Part shown: in pieces, positions 8,587 through 16,756 of the stretch
Position numbering within the stretch: position 1 is the stretch's first letter
Layout of the letters: every line of letters starts with the position of its first letter
Origin: Paenibacillus tianjinensis
GTDB taxonomy: Bacteria > Bacillota > Bacilli > Paenibacillales > Paenibacillaceae
Assembly (NCBI RefSeq): GCF_017086365.1
Contig: NZ_CP070969.1
Coordinates: 5,146,001 to 5,210,000, forward strand
Reading direction: 5' to 3'
DNA: 64,000 bases
Notes under the pieces: model-generated
Told to the model about the DNA's origin: nothing
Databases searched by the model: none
Seen by the model: only the letters and a program-made list of their open reading frames with translations
Made by a program: the position numbers and the translations under genes

Positions 8587-8883
8587 ATGAGTGGAACACG
8601 AAAAAGCTATAACGACGAGTTTAAAAAGCAGACGGTAAAGTATATCCAAGAGCAGACCAAGACGGTGGCGGAACTGGCCCAGGAGCTCGATATCCCTGCA
8701 AAAACCCTACATCAATGGCTAGGAAAATACCGGCAGTTTCAGAGTGAGCCTGTGTCCAGTCCGGAAAAGGTTAAAGAGCTCGAGCGCCAGCTGAAAGAAC
8801 GAGATCGGCAACTGGCCGACTTGGCCGAGGAAATGGAAATTTTAAAAAAAGCAGTGCACATCTTCAGCAATCCAAAGAACTGA
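8587..8883 (+). CDS. IS3-family transposase OrfA
   Basis: 98 residues. An N-terminal helix-turn-helix (YNDEFKKQTVKYIQEQ ... VAELAQELDIPAKTLHQW) recognises the element ends, followed by a leucine-zipper-like coiled coil (VKELERQLKERDRQLADLAEE). A slippery A-AAA-AAA-G run at 8844-8851 near its end lets ribosomes shift by -1 into orfB, giving the OrfAB transposase that does the chemistry. AGGAGGTG precedes the ATG. Confidence 0.93.
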   Translation: MSGTRKSYNDEFKKQTVKYIQEQTKTVAELAQELDIPAKTLHQWLGKYRQFQSEPVSSPEKVKELERQLKERDRQLADLAEEMEILKKAVHIFSNPKN

Positions 8884-8921
8884 GATTTCAGTTTATCGAA
8901 GATCACCGCTCCCGGTATTCT

Positions 8922-9752
8922 GTGGAGAAGATGTGCAGCACCCTCGAGGTATCAAGGAGCGGGTATTACAAGTGGAGAACCGCAAAGCCAAGTCTACAAG
9001 CAGCCCGGAAAGCGCTGCTGTGCCAGCGGATTACCTATTATTTTCACGATACAAAGGGCCGCTATGGCAGTCCCAAAATCACGATTCTCCTGCAGCGTGA
9101 AGGCCATGTAGTCAGCGAGCGCACCGTAGGGAAGTACATGAGAGAGCTGGGTTTCCGGTCCTGTGTAGCAAAGAAATTCCGCGTGAATACGACCGACTCC
9201 AACCACGATTTGCCTGTTGCACCTAATTTACTGAACCAGCAATTTTTCACCGAAAAACCGAATCAGACTTGGGTCGCAGACATCACCTATATCCCCTGCC
9301 GGGAAGGGCGGATGTATCTCGCCAGCGTGCTTGACCTCTGCACCCGGGAAATCGTAGGTTGGAGGCTGGGCGACCGTATGACCACCGATCTTGTTTTAGG
9401 TGCCCTGGACGATGCTTACAAGGCTAAACGCCCCAAGAAAGACCTCATCCACCATTCGGACCGCGGATCACAATATGCCTCTGCCGACTACCGAAAACAG
9501 TTGAAGAAATACCGCATGAAGGCAAGTATGAGCCGCAAAGGCAACTGTTACGACAATGCCTGTATTGAATCTTTTCATAGCCTGTTGAAAAAAGAGTTTG
9601 TGTACTGTACTCGATTTAAAACAAAGAAACAGGCCTATGAAGAAATCTACCAGTACATTGAATTTTTCTATAACCGCAAACGAATCCACGGCGCTCTGGG
9701 CTACATATCTCCGGTCCAGTTCGCCGCGAAATTCAAGCGAAAAGCAGCTTAA
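8922..9752 (+). CDS. IS3-family transposase OrfB (DDE integrase domain)
   Basis: 276 residues from the first ATG, but its frame is open back through the slippery run at 8844-8851, so the functional product is probably an OrfAB fusion ending at 9752. Catalytic residues are visible: Asp in WVADITYIP, Asp in HHSDRGSQYAS, and Glu in CYDNACIESFHSLLKKE. The N-terminal YSVEKMCSTLEVSRSGYYKW is the usual HTH-like start of rve-type IS3 transposases. No inactivating lesion seen, so the element may be active. Confidence 0.94.
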   Translation: MEKMCSTLEVSRSGYYKWRTAKPSLQAARKALLCQRITYYFHDTKGRYGSPKITILLQREGHVVSERTVGKYMRELGFRSCVAKKFRVNTTDSNHDLPVAPNLLNQQFFTEKPNQTWVADITYIPCREGRMYLASVLDLCTREIVGWRLGDRMTTDLVLGALDDAYKAKRPKKDLIHHSDRGSQYASADYRKQLKKYRMKASMSRKGNCYDNACIESFHSLLKKEFVYCTRFKTKKQAYEEIYQYIEFFYNRKRIHGALGYISPVQFAAKFKRKAA

Positions 9753-9790
9753 TTTTGTCTTTTGGTGTCCACTTTCTTGACGGAGGTCCA

Positions 9791-10015
9791 AAAATACCTT
9801 TGTTTCCACCCTTCCCGCCCACCAGCGGGAAATCAAAGGGAAAAATACCTTTATTTCTACCACTCCCGCCCGCCAGCGGGAATTCAAAGGGAAAAATACC
9901 TTTGTTTCCACCCTTCCCGCCCGCCAGCGAGAAATCAAAGGGAAAAATACCTTTATTTCTACCCCTCCCGCCCGCCAGCGAGAAATCAAAGGGAAAAATA
10001 CCTTTGTTTCCACCT
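9791..10015. repeat. 51-bp tandem repeat array, right part (about 4.4 copies)
   Basis: TACCTT landmarks fall at 9795, 9846, 9897, 9948 and 9999, an exact 51-bp period. Units contain the inverted pair CAAAGG/CCTTTG and a GC-rich segment CCCGCCxGCCAGCGGG. Several frames on both strands stay open because the period is a multiple of three and the unit has few stops, so open frames here are weak evidence for a protein. Confidence 0.88.
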
Positions 10016-10071
10016 TTTCCACCTTTTCCACCCTTCTTGCCGTGACCATCCCGCCACCAAACACACAAAAA

Positions 10072-10104
10072 AGACATCCGGGCGGGATAACCGTCCAGAT
10101 GTCT
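10072..10104 (-). terminator. intrinsic terminator of the Spo0E-like gene
   Basis: Stem AGACATC/GATGTCT with an inner GGCGG-type helix, followed on the minus strand by a T6 run. It lies 31 bp after the stop of the small gene at 10135. Confidence 0.8.
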
Positions 10105-10134
10105 AAGATATACAGCTCTCTATTCTATTATTTC

Positions 10135-10308
10135 CTAATAAGGCACATCGTCTTTGTCCGTGAGGCAGTCGGTATATTCATTCAACAGTGCATCCAGCTT
10201 CACGGATTGGCGGAGTACTCTTATATCCTGCATTCCAAATTCCAGGGCTAGTCTGTTCAGCTCCTGCCTTGCCTGCTCAATTCTGTCCCTATGATCATCA
10301 TTCCCCAT
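10135..10308 (-). CDS. Spo0E-like aspartyl-phosphate phosphatase
   Basis: 57-residue protein. Two helices are predicted from IEQARQELNRLALEFG (residues ~10-25) and the segment LRQSVKLDALLNEY (~32-45), which matches the Spo0E-family SxxLD signature. These small phosphatases dephosphorylate Spo0A~P or related response regulators and delay sporulation. AGGAGG sits 5 bases before the ATG, and a terminator follows at 10072-10104, so it is a stand-alone gene. Short length makes a named orthologue uncertain. Confidence 0.82.
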   Translation of the reverse strand: MGNDDHRDRIEQARQELNRLALEFGMQDIRVLRQSVKLDALLNEYTDCLTDKDDVPY

Positions 10309-10399
10309 AGCGGCCTCCTAACTCAGATGAGGCTGTACAGCCATTTGTTAAACTTTTACTAAAGTTCCAAACACATTGTATTCGAAAATGAACCGTGGG

Positions 10400-11839
10400 T
10401 CAATTCCTAGATATTCCAAAGATGCGTCTTCCCATACTTACGGCCATGTGCACAAGCCCGCCGAACATGATCACGGCCATCAGATCAAAACTCACATTGA
10501 ACAGAAACAGATGCTTGCCGATATCCGCCCTGCCGTCGCCAAGGACCGGGACCAGGAATGAGAACAGTCCGATCAGCCCGATCAGCAGCAGCAGTTCTCC
10601 CGCGATCCGCCCCGCCAGCTCTTTTGTACGGAAATAATGGAACAGCACTCCCGCGTAATACACCAGGTAGAATAGAATGAGGAAGCCGAGGGTGTGAGGA
10701 ATATGCTTGTCTTTAAACTGGCTCCAGACACTGTAGGTATGGCTCAGCGCTCCAGCCGGTTTCCCCTCCGCCTTCTCATAGTTTCCCAGATACTGCGGGC
10801 GGATGTCCATACTGTTCTTGGCTGCATATTTCATATGCTCTATCAGCCGTCCGGGATGCTTAATATAGAAGAAGAGCACATCCTTGTGGGAGACCCGGTC
10901 ATAGAAATCCGGCGTAAGCGACGGATCATCCTGTTTGATGGCGGTGTCCTTCTGGAAATAATTCGTTCCCGCCAGCACCTCAAGGTGTTCCGGCAGTCCC
11001 AGATCGCGCAGATCTCCGCGTACATCCGGTGATTCATTCAGAATCCCGAAAAACACAGTCTGATACAGATTGATATGCTTGAGTTCCTTGGGGGCTGCCA
11101 TATACAGCACTACCGAGACCAGAGCCACTGCCACCGCGAACCGGCGGGCCAGCCTCCGGAAGTTCCCCTCCCCGGGAAGTGCTCCAAGCCGCAAAAAAAT
11201 CAACGAGAAGACAAGCCCGACCGGAGCATTCTGGATTTTGGAGCAGATCAGGAACAGTACAGCTATAAAGAACAGCGTGAGCCCTTTCCGGGTGGGCCTT
11301 TCCTGTACCGTCAGCCTCAGACCAAGCGCAAACGTAAGCAGCATCGATACCATGGACACCGGTTCGCCGAAGAGCGAATTGAAATAAGCCAAATATCCGA
11401 TATCATAAAAGACAAATAACATCCCGGCCCCCAGCAGCAATCCTGTCACCACAGAGTACTTAGCTCCGAGCTTCACAATCAGCCAGGTCGCGGCAAGCAG
11501 CAGCAGCGCATACACCGCTCCCAGCAGGCGGATATCAAAATAACTGCCATGAAATACTCCGGAGAGGAGTCTCGGGACCAGTACCAGCAGAATCTGTGAG
11601 GAAGGATAGAAGCCTTGAAACAGATTTTCATAGGAAAACCTTGCATGGCTGAAGCTGAAAAAACGGTCAGCATAACTCTCTGCAGCATTATAGTAATTCA
11701 GCCCGACGGTATCCATCATCCGCTTGAAATCCCCGTTGTCAGCTACCCCGATAAAAGGCTGCAGGAACAACAGGTAGAGAATTAGGCCGCAGCCGGCAAA
11801 AGCTACCAGATACTCGGGTTTCAATATTCTTTTTTTCAT
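10400..11839 (-). CDS. multi-span membrane protein, WsfD-like glycan hexosyltransferase
   Basis: 479 residues with about ten hydrophobic segments. The N-terminus KPEYLVAFAGCGLILYLLFLQPF is a first span followed by an extracytoplasmic FIGVADNGDFKRMMD loop. The Asp-rich first loop and overall layout suit a GT-C enzyme using lipid-linked sugars, and I associate this sequence type with WsfD from S-layer glycan loci; that is recall, not a search. It lies 8 bp after the LTA-synthase-like gene and has AGGAGG upstream of the ATG, so the two form an operon acting at the cell envelope. Confidence 0.6.
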   Translation of the reverse strand: MKKRILKPEYLVAFAGCGLILYLLFLQPFIGVADNGDFKRMMDTVGLNYYNAAESYADRFFSFSHARFSYENLFQGFYPSSQILLVLVPRLLSGVFHGSYFDIRLLGAVYALLLLAATWLIVKLGAKYSVVTGLLLGAGMLFVFYDIGYLAYFNSLFGEPVSMVSMLLTFALGLRLTVQERPTRKGLTLFFIAVLFLICSKIQNAPVGLVFSLIFLRLGALPGEGNFRRLARRFAVAVALVSVVLYMAAPKELKHINLYQTVFFGILNESPDVRGDLRDLGLPEHLEVLAGTNYFQKDTAIKQDDPSLTPDFYDRVSHKDVLFFYIKHPGRLIEHMKYAAKNSMDIRPQYLGNYEKAEGKPAGALSHTYSVWSQFKDKHIPHTLGFLILFYLVYYAGVLFHYFRTKELAGRIAGELLLLIGLIGLFSFLVPVLGDGRADIGKHLFLFNVSFDLMAVIMFGGLVHMAVSMGRRIFGISRN

Positions 11840-11847
11840 AGCTCCTC

Positions 11848-13746
11848 CTAGCGCTGCGGCAGCAGCTTCACGTATTCATCAGACAGGCCCATCAGCTGCA
11901 GAATATAGTTGTAGTCGCCCTCATATGGGCTGAAATCTGCCACCGGCTGGAGCGTATCCAGTGAAACGGCAGTACCGTCAGCGAATCCTTTGCCCGGAAC
12001 GAACATAATCTCATCATTAAAAAAGGATCCTGTAGGCAGATAATAACGCATGCCCACGACATTGCGGCCGATATTCAGCAGATCATGCCCGAATGCTGTA
12101 AACCCTTCGTCCTTGAGCGAGACCCCCAGCAGATTAGCCACAGTCGGAAGAATGTCCAGCTGGCCCCCGGTGCGTTCCACCGTCTGCCCCTGGGTCATGC
12201 CCGGTACATGCACGATCAGCGGGATATTGAAGCGGCTGATCCGGGAATCATACGGCGTACCGAGTGCTTCCTCCACCTGCTCCGGCGGCACATCCTGCGG
12301 CTGTAACCCGAAATGGTCGCCGTACAACACAAGCACCGTATTATCCCATAGTCCCTGCTGCTTAAGCCCGTCAATCAGAGTGCCGATAGCATAGTCCGTA
12401 TAGTTAATCGCCGTCAGATAATCTCCAAGCATCGTACCCTTCAGATTATCCGGCAATGTAATTCTTTTGTAGTCATCCGGAATCTTGAACGGGTGATGGC
12501 TGGAGGCCGTCACCAGCTGGGCATAGAATGGCGTACCTTTTTGCTTCAGCTCTGCGAGCTTCTCTACAGCGGTGATATATAGCTGCTCGTCCGAGGCGCC
12601 GAAGGCGTTGAAATGATCATTTTTGAAGGAACCTTTATCATAATAGCCGTTAAAACCCAGGGCGGGATACAGCTCATTGCGGTTCCAGAAGCCAACCTTA
12701 TTCACATGAAACGTGTAGGCCTCATAGCCTTTATCCCGCAACAGCCGCGGCAGGCTCGGCAGCTCCCGGTCTCCAAAGCCGGTGGACATCGCCAGCGTGC
12801 CGATCGGATAGATCGACGTATTGCTCATAAATTCGGCATCGGAAGTATTACCCGGGCCAATCTGCTGGTAAACATGGGGAAAATAAAAGCCTTCTCCGGC
12901 CAGGCTATTCAGCACCGGTGTCAGCTCCTGCCCGTCAAGCGATTGATGCAGCGGAAAGTTCTGAAAGGCCTCCATTTGAATCACGATTACATTCTTGCCC
13001 TTTTGCGAACCGAAATACTCCGGCAATGTACCGGCAGGCTTATTACTGTACGGGTAGCCAGCCTCCAGCTGCTCTACCTTGGCAATTGTCTCCTTAATAT
13101 CGCCCGTGCCGATTAAGCCGTTATCCTCCTGTGCCTTAATCGCTGCAACCACCTCATAATTCAGGAACCCGGCGCTCTCTGCCTGTACCAGCTCATTCGT
13201 AATGCTGCGAGCCGCGTGAACGGAGTAGGCTGACAGCGAGCCGCCGCCGAGAATCGCCACCAGAATGACAACCAGCTGGGCTCTTGTCGCCCGGCCGGCG
13301 GTGTAGCTGCGGACCGGGTGGGCCGGGCCCCGCTGCCATCTGCGGATCAGTGCATACAGCATCATCACCACAAGATCGGCGAAGAACAGGTAATCAATAG
13401 ATTGAATCGTCGATTCCACACTCTCTTTGACCTGAAAGACCTGATTCAATTCATAGAAGGCCAGATAGGTCGGAACCGAGCCGAAATGATTGAAATACAC
13501 ACTGGCTGAGAACAGCAGCAGCGATAGAATGGTGTTGAAGATCCAATAGGCAGCCGTCTTCATACGCCGCGGAAGAATAATGCTCAGAACGCCCATAATC
13601 AGCAACACCGGCGCCAGATCGGCAGCAATCCACTCCCAGGCGATCCGGTCAAAAAATAGTCCTCTCAACAGCAGCAGCTTCAGCCAGATGAGTCCGGCTA
13701 CAATATAGAACTGCACCGGCAGCAGCTTGGCTTTATTCTCGTTCAT
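11848..13746 (-). CDS. LTA synthase family phosphoglycerol transferase
   Basis: 632 residues. An N-terminal domain of about five membrane spans (residues ~8-190) is followed by an extracellular sulfatase-fold domain. Key metal and catalytic elements are visible: VIQMEAFQNF, the catalytic-Thr motif NTSDAEFMSNTSIYP, and YGDHFG. The family moves glycerol-phosphate from phosphatidylglycerol to lipoteichoic acid or a related polymer. The ATG at 13746 is chosen because GAGGGG lies five bases upstream; the longer frame to 13851 starts within the promoter region. Two direct repeats lie just upstream (13775-13810). Confidence 0.9.
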   Translation of the reverse strand: MNENKAKLLPVQFYIVAGLIWLKLLLLRGLFFDRIAWEWIAADLAPVLLIMGVLSIILPRRMKTAAYWIFNTILSLLLFSASVYFNHFGSVPTYLAFYELNQVFQVKESVESTIQSIDYLFFADLVVMMLYALIRRWQRGPAHPVRSYTAGRATRAQLVVILVAILGGGSLSAYSVHAARSITNELVQAESAGFLNYEVVAAIKAQEDNGLIGTGDIKETIAKVEQLEAGYPYSNKPAGTLPEYFGSQKGKNVIVIQMEAFQNFPLHQSLDGQELTPVLNSLAGEGFYFPHVYQQIGPGNTSDAEFMSNTSIYPIGTLAMSTGFGDRELPSLPRLLRDKGYEAYTFHVNKVGFWNRNELYPALGFNGYYDKGSFKNDHFNAFGASDEQLYITAVEKLAELKQKGTPFYAQLVTASSHHPFKIPDDYKRITLPDNLKGTMLGDYLTAINYTDYAIGTLIDGLKQQGLWDNTVLVLYGDHFGLQPQDVPPEQVEEALGTPYDSRISRFNIPLIVHVPGMTQGQTVERTGGQLDILPTVANLLGVSLKDEGFTAFGHDLLNIGRNVVGMRYYLPTGSFFNDEIMFVPGKGFADGTAVSLDTLQPVADFSPYEGDYNYILQLMGLSDEYVKLLPQR

Positions 13747-13774
13747 CTTATCCCCTCTTACTTCTATTCCGTAT

Positions 13775-13810
13775 TTTTCTGTAAAATAACTTCCACTTTT
13801 CTGTAAAATA
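13775..13810 (-). promoter_or_regulatory. pair of direct repeats upstream of the LTA synthase gene
   Basis: TATTTTACAGAAAA occurs twice on the minus strand (13775-13788 and 13797-13810), spaced 22 bp, about two helical turns, 30-60 bp before the start codon. A regulator site is possible; no known motif is recognised. Confidence 0.4.
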
Positions 13811-13853
13811 TCAGATTTCTCTAGTATAGCAATACTTGTTTTGTTAATCAAAA

Positions 13854-13885
13854 AGAGACGCCGCCCGGTATGGGTGTACGTCTCT
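13854..13885 (-). terminator. terminator of the sigma/anti-sigma operon
   Basis: Stem AGAGACG/CGTCTCT with a GC-rich loop, followed on the minus strand by T5. It lies 24 bp past the anti-sigma stop. Confidence 0.75.
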
Positions 13886-13908
13886 ATCCTGCCTGCTTCA
13901 TTGCTTCA

Positions 13909-15111
13909 TTAATATAGCAGCGTATTACTCTCCCGCTTCACTCTGAAGCTGTACATTACACCGTCCAGATTATAGGAGGCCTCAATGGCTGGTGCCCCCC
14001 AGCTGCTCTCAAAGGTAATGACACCCGGCCTTGGCCCGTTCTTGTCCAGCATATAATCCTCCAGCCGGATACCATACAGCTTATCGGCAATGGCAGCGGC
14101 TGCGCTCTGCAGCTCGGCGTTATCCATCTCCAGCAGCTGCTGATCAAATTCGGCTTGTCTCTTAGGATCAACTGACGGAATCACATTCAGCGAATAATCG
14201 GACACGTCCAGGACGGCATGTGTAGCATAATCCAAAGTAACAGATCTGGGAGAACCTGCAGCCGGGCCATAAATCAGAGTGATTTCATCGCCTGCGCCTT
14301 CTATGGTGGAACGGAGGATTTTAGTCAAAGCCTCTTCCCCTCCGCTTCTGAGCAGCCTGATCGCCTGTACTCCGGCTTGCTTCAATTCCTGGCTGACCTC
14401 GTTCTGGTCCACAGCGAAGTTCGCCCGTATATAAACTCCGTTCGTAAAGTTAATGTCCGCATCTTCCGCATGTACAACATTCTGAATCTCAACAGTCTTA
14501 TCTGCCGTACGCCCATATACGGCGTAACGCGTTAAGCCTGTAGCCTGAAAGTCCCGCGTATAGCCAAGTTCCCGCAATTTTTGCCGGGCCTCATCGATCA
14601 GCTTGCTGCCGATTTCTTCCGGCCCATACGAAGCGCTCATGCTGAACAGAGTGACTTCCCCCGTCTCCATACTGATCTGGAAGAATGCGAAGGATTCCGA
14701 CTGTTCATTTTCTCTGTAAACGAGATTTGCCTGGCCCGTATTTTCCTGCCGCAGCAGCTTTTCAAAAGGAAGCGTCTTGCCAAGCTGCTCCCGCATCAGC
14801 TGTTCCGCAATCTTTTTTAGCGCTTCATCGGTAAGCACAGGGTCACTCTCCACAGGAAGGGTGATGCCTGCCGAATTGCCTTCTTTTGCAGGTATACTGT
14901 TCAAGTACAACGCCCCTGCTCCTGCCAGCACCAGGACAACGGCAGCCGCTGCCAGCAAGCCCCGGAACCTGTATCCGGCTCTGGCTTGGCCCGGCCTGCC
15001 CTGCTGTACACGCCGGATCACCTTTTCAGCAGAGGAATCTGTAAATTTCGGCTCCTGGAACGGCCCTTTGCGTGCCTGTTCATACCACTGCGGCTCATGC
15101 TCCTCCATCAC
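13909..15111 (-). CDS. putative membrane-anchored anti-sigma factor
   Basis: 400 residues with a cytoplasmic N-terminus of ~45 residues, one transmembrane segment (GLLAAAAVVLVLAGAGALYL, ~48-67) and a large extracytoplasmic domain. No zinc-binding HxxxCxxC motif is present. The role is inferred from topology and from the 4-bp overlap (GTGA) with the ECF sigma gene, the usual pairing for sigma/anti-sigma modules. The outer domain would sense an envelope signal. GTG 15111 and ATG 15108 are both possible starts. A terminator at 13854 closes the operon. Confidence 0.68.
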   Translation of the reverse strand: MMEEHEPQWYEQARKGPFQEPKFTDSSAEKVIRRVQQGRPGQARAGYRFRGLLAAAAVVLVLAGAGALYLNSIPAKEGNSAGITLPVESDPVLTDEALKKIAEQLMREQLGKTLPFEKLLRQENTGQANLVYRENEQSESFAFFQISMETGEVTLFSMSASYGPEEIGSKLIDEARQKLRELGYTRDFQATGLTRYAVYGRTADKTVEIQNVVHAEDADINFTNGVYIRANFAVDQNEVSQELKQAGVQAIRLLRSGGEEALTKILRSTIEGAGDEITLIYGPAAGSPRSVTLDYATHAVLDVSDYSLNVIPSVDPKRQAEFDQQLLEMDNAELQSAAAAIADKLYGIRLEDYMLDKNGPRPGVITFESSWGAPAIEASYNLDGVMYSFRVKRESNTLLY

Positions 15112-15734
15112 TTCATCCCCCTTAGTTTGTCCTGGACTTTATGCCGCGCACGGTGCAGCCTTGACTTGACGGTTCCCGGAGGCAGCCCGGTCAGGCCGGC
15201 GATTTCATTAACTGACAGCTCTGCCTTCAGGTCCAGTACCAGCACCTCGCGCAGCTTCTCCGGCAGCTTCATGATGATGTCCCAGATATCCCTCGTCTGT
15301 TGGTTCCCTAGATATTCCATCTCTGCGGAACGCGAAGTGCCAAGCTGCTCCACCAAGGTGCCATGCTGTCCATGATCTGCCCCTTGCCGCTCCGCGTACA
15401 CAGGCGAAAGACTCTGAACCCCTCCGCCCCACAGGCCTGTGCGGAAAAAACGTGATTTCCGGTAAGAGAAAACCGTGTTGCGCGCGATCGTAAACAGCCA
15501 GGCCTTCAGGTTGGATGTTCCCTTATACGTACCAATCCGGTAAAAACATTTCACGAACACTTCCTGCGTGAGATCATCCGCCTGCCCGGCATTTTTGGTC
15601 AGATAGTAGATATAGTTCCAGATATCATTTCCGTACAGACTCATTACCTGCCGCAGCTGATCTTCATCCATGGTTTCAGCATCCTTCAGCTCATCCAGCT
15701 CCAGCTTTAGCTTCCACTCCAGCTCCAATTGCAC
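15108..15734 (-). CDS. ECF-type RNA polymerase sigma factor
   Basis: 208 residues. Region 2 appears as ADDLTQEVFVKCFYRIGTY and NLKAWLFTIARN; region 4 as LPEKLREVLVLDLKAELS followed by the HTH EIAGLTGLPPGTVKSRLHRAR. A variable linker with a short Gly-rich tract joins them. It would direct RNA polymerase to a small regulon in response to the signal sensed by the anti-sigma factor. The start is uncertain: GTG 15734 has GAGGTGA just upstream, while ATG 15671 has AAGGA at ~10 bases and would remove a 21-residue charged extension. Confidence 0.9.
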   Translation of the reverse strand: MQLELEWKLKLELDELKDAETMDEDQLRQVMSLYGNDIWNYIYYLTKNAGQADDLTQEVFVKCFYRIGTYKGTSNLKAWLFTIARNTVFSYRKSRFFRTGLWGGGVQSLSPVYAERQGADHGQHGTLVEQLGTSRSAEMEYLGNQQTRDIWDIIMKLPEKLREVLVLDLKAELSVNEIAGLTGLPPGTVKSRLHRARHKVQDKLRGMK

Positions 15735-15860
15735 TCACCTCACTTCATACGACCCCGTTATCAGATAAAAGGTTCCCTTTATTTTCTATTTTATGGTTTG
15801 GTAAAACTGCCACAGATTGATTGCAGGAAAAGCAACCCTTTTAACAACCTTCACACTTTC

Positions 15861-16000
15861 GGCTTTAAGTGTATTCCCTGCAGTTAAAACAAAGAAAGCG
15901 CCCATATATGTGGCTTTAATGGTATTCTGTACAGTTAGAATTAGGTCAAACCCCACTTTCGCTTCCTTACTGCCGATTTAATTGTACAGAGTACAGCTAC
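15861..16000. repeat. degenerate short intergenic repeats
   Basis: GGCTTTAA-x-TGTATTC-type copies at 15861-15890 and 15912-15941 (51 bp apart), each followed by (T/A)(G/A)CAGTTA(A/G)AA, plus a weaker third copy near 15972-16000. They fill most of the 384-bp gap upstream of the sigma gene; no gene is seen there. Confidence 0.5.
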
Positions 16001-16080
16001 ATCAGTTTCAGCGCACAAACCGGCCTCTCCAGTTGTATTAAATACATTTAGAGCCAGTTAGAGCCAATATAACAGAAAAA

Positions 16081-16108
16081 AATGACCTCCGTATCTCCGG
16101 AGATCATT
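16081..16108 (-). terminator. terminator of the GntR/ABC operon
   Basis: Stem AATGACCTCCG/CGGAGATCATT with one mismatched pair, short loop, then a T7 run on the minus strand, ten bases after the permease stop. Confidence 0.8.
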
Positions 16109-16117
16109 TCAAGATTA

Positions 16118-16756
16118 CTAGATATCCTTGGCAGTAAACACACGCAGCGAAATCAGATAGGAGCTGAATAGAACCAGAACATAGCCAATTCCCGCAATAA
16201 CCGGAAGCAGAATGCTGTCCGTCTTGCCTGTGCTGATCCAGCCCGACAGTCCAGGCATCCATTCTATCAGCTTAGACGCCGCGTTAAAACTTAGCATGAT
16301 CAGCATGATGAAGATAAAATTGACCACCTGCGTCCCCTTCCGGCCCAGCCAGTAGTGGAGGGGAAGATAGAAGGATGCAAGCAGCGGAAAAGCGGCAAGG
16401 CACAGAGCCAGCTCTCTCCAGGCTACAGGGCCGGTTGTCCGCCCAGACAGGTTGACGATCAGGTACAGCAGCAGTGTGCATACGAAGCTGAGCAGGCCGT
16501 AAGGCAGGATTGCCAAATATTTGGCCAGCACCAGCTGCTGTCTGGGAACCGGAAGGCTGATCAGAAATTTCTGATTATTATGCTGCACATCGAGTGTGCA
16601 GGAATTGATCAGCAGAATCATGGCAGGGAACAGGGCGAACACGGTGTAGCCTTCGAAATTCGTATAGCCCATAACCAGATAATAAGGGATAAGGAGCAGC
16701 ATAAACTTTTGCACTAGGATGATGTCTTTACGGATCAGATGCAGCGAATTATACAC
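16118..16756 (-). CDS. ABC-2 type permease
   Basis: About 212 residues with roughly six hydrophobic spans; the N-terminus is a short cytoplasmic stretch leading to FMLLLIPYYLVMGY. It forms the membrane half of the transporter encoded with the preceding ATPase. GTG 16756 is chosen because AAGGAAG lies at good spacing; GTG 16765 directly abuts it. It overlaps the ATPase gene by 8 bp. Substrate unknown. In YtrA-type operons such transporters often respond to cell-wall-active compounds, which is family knowledge, not shown here. Confidence 0.78.
   Translation of the reverse strand: MYNSLHLIRKDIILVQKFMLLLIPYYLVMGYTNFEGYTVFALFPAMILLINSCTLDVQHNNQKFLISLPVPRQQLVLAKYLAILPYGLLSFVCTLLLYLIVNLSGRTTGPVAWRELALCLAAFPLLASFYLPLHYWLGRKGTQVVNFIFIMLIMLSFNAASKLIEWMPGLSGWISTGKTDSILLPVIAGIGYVLVLFSSYLISLRVFTAKDI

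Larger units (their letters stand above)
8517..9790 (+). mobile_element. IS3-family element (IS150-like group), 1274 bp
   Basis: Ends begin TG and finish CA. Related terminal sequences meet at AAAGTGGACACC on the left and its complement on the right, with the outer bases diverged. It is flanked by a 3-bp duplication AAA (8514-8516 and 9791-9793), usual for the IS150 group, although the A-run makes the exact edge slightly ambiguous. It carries orfA and orfB with a frameshift site and lies within the 51-bp repeat array. Confidence 0.9.

Noticed and set aside
8411..10015. 51-bp repeats as a CRISPR array
   Set aside because: Units are contiguous near-identical tandem copies with no variable spacers, and no cas genes are present.
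9468..10064. 198-codon minus frame with repeated KVFFPLISRWRAG-type units
   Set aside because: It runs antisense into the IS3 transposase gene and exists only because the 51-bp repeat has few stops in any frame.
13747..13851. N-terminal extension of the LTA synthase-like protein
   Set aside because: It crosses the promoter-like direct repeats; ATG 13746 has GAGGGG at proper spacing.
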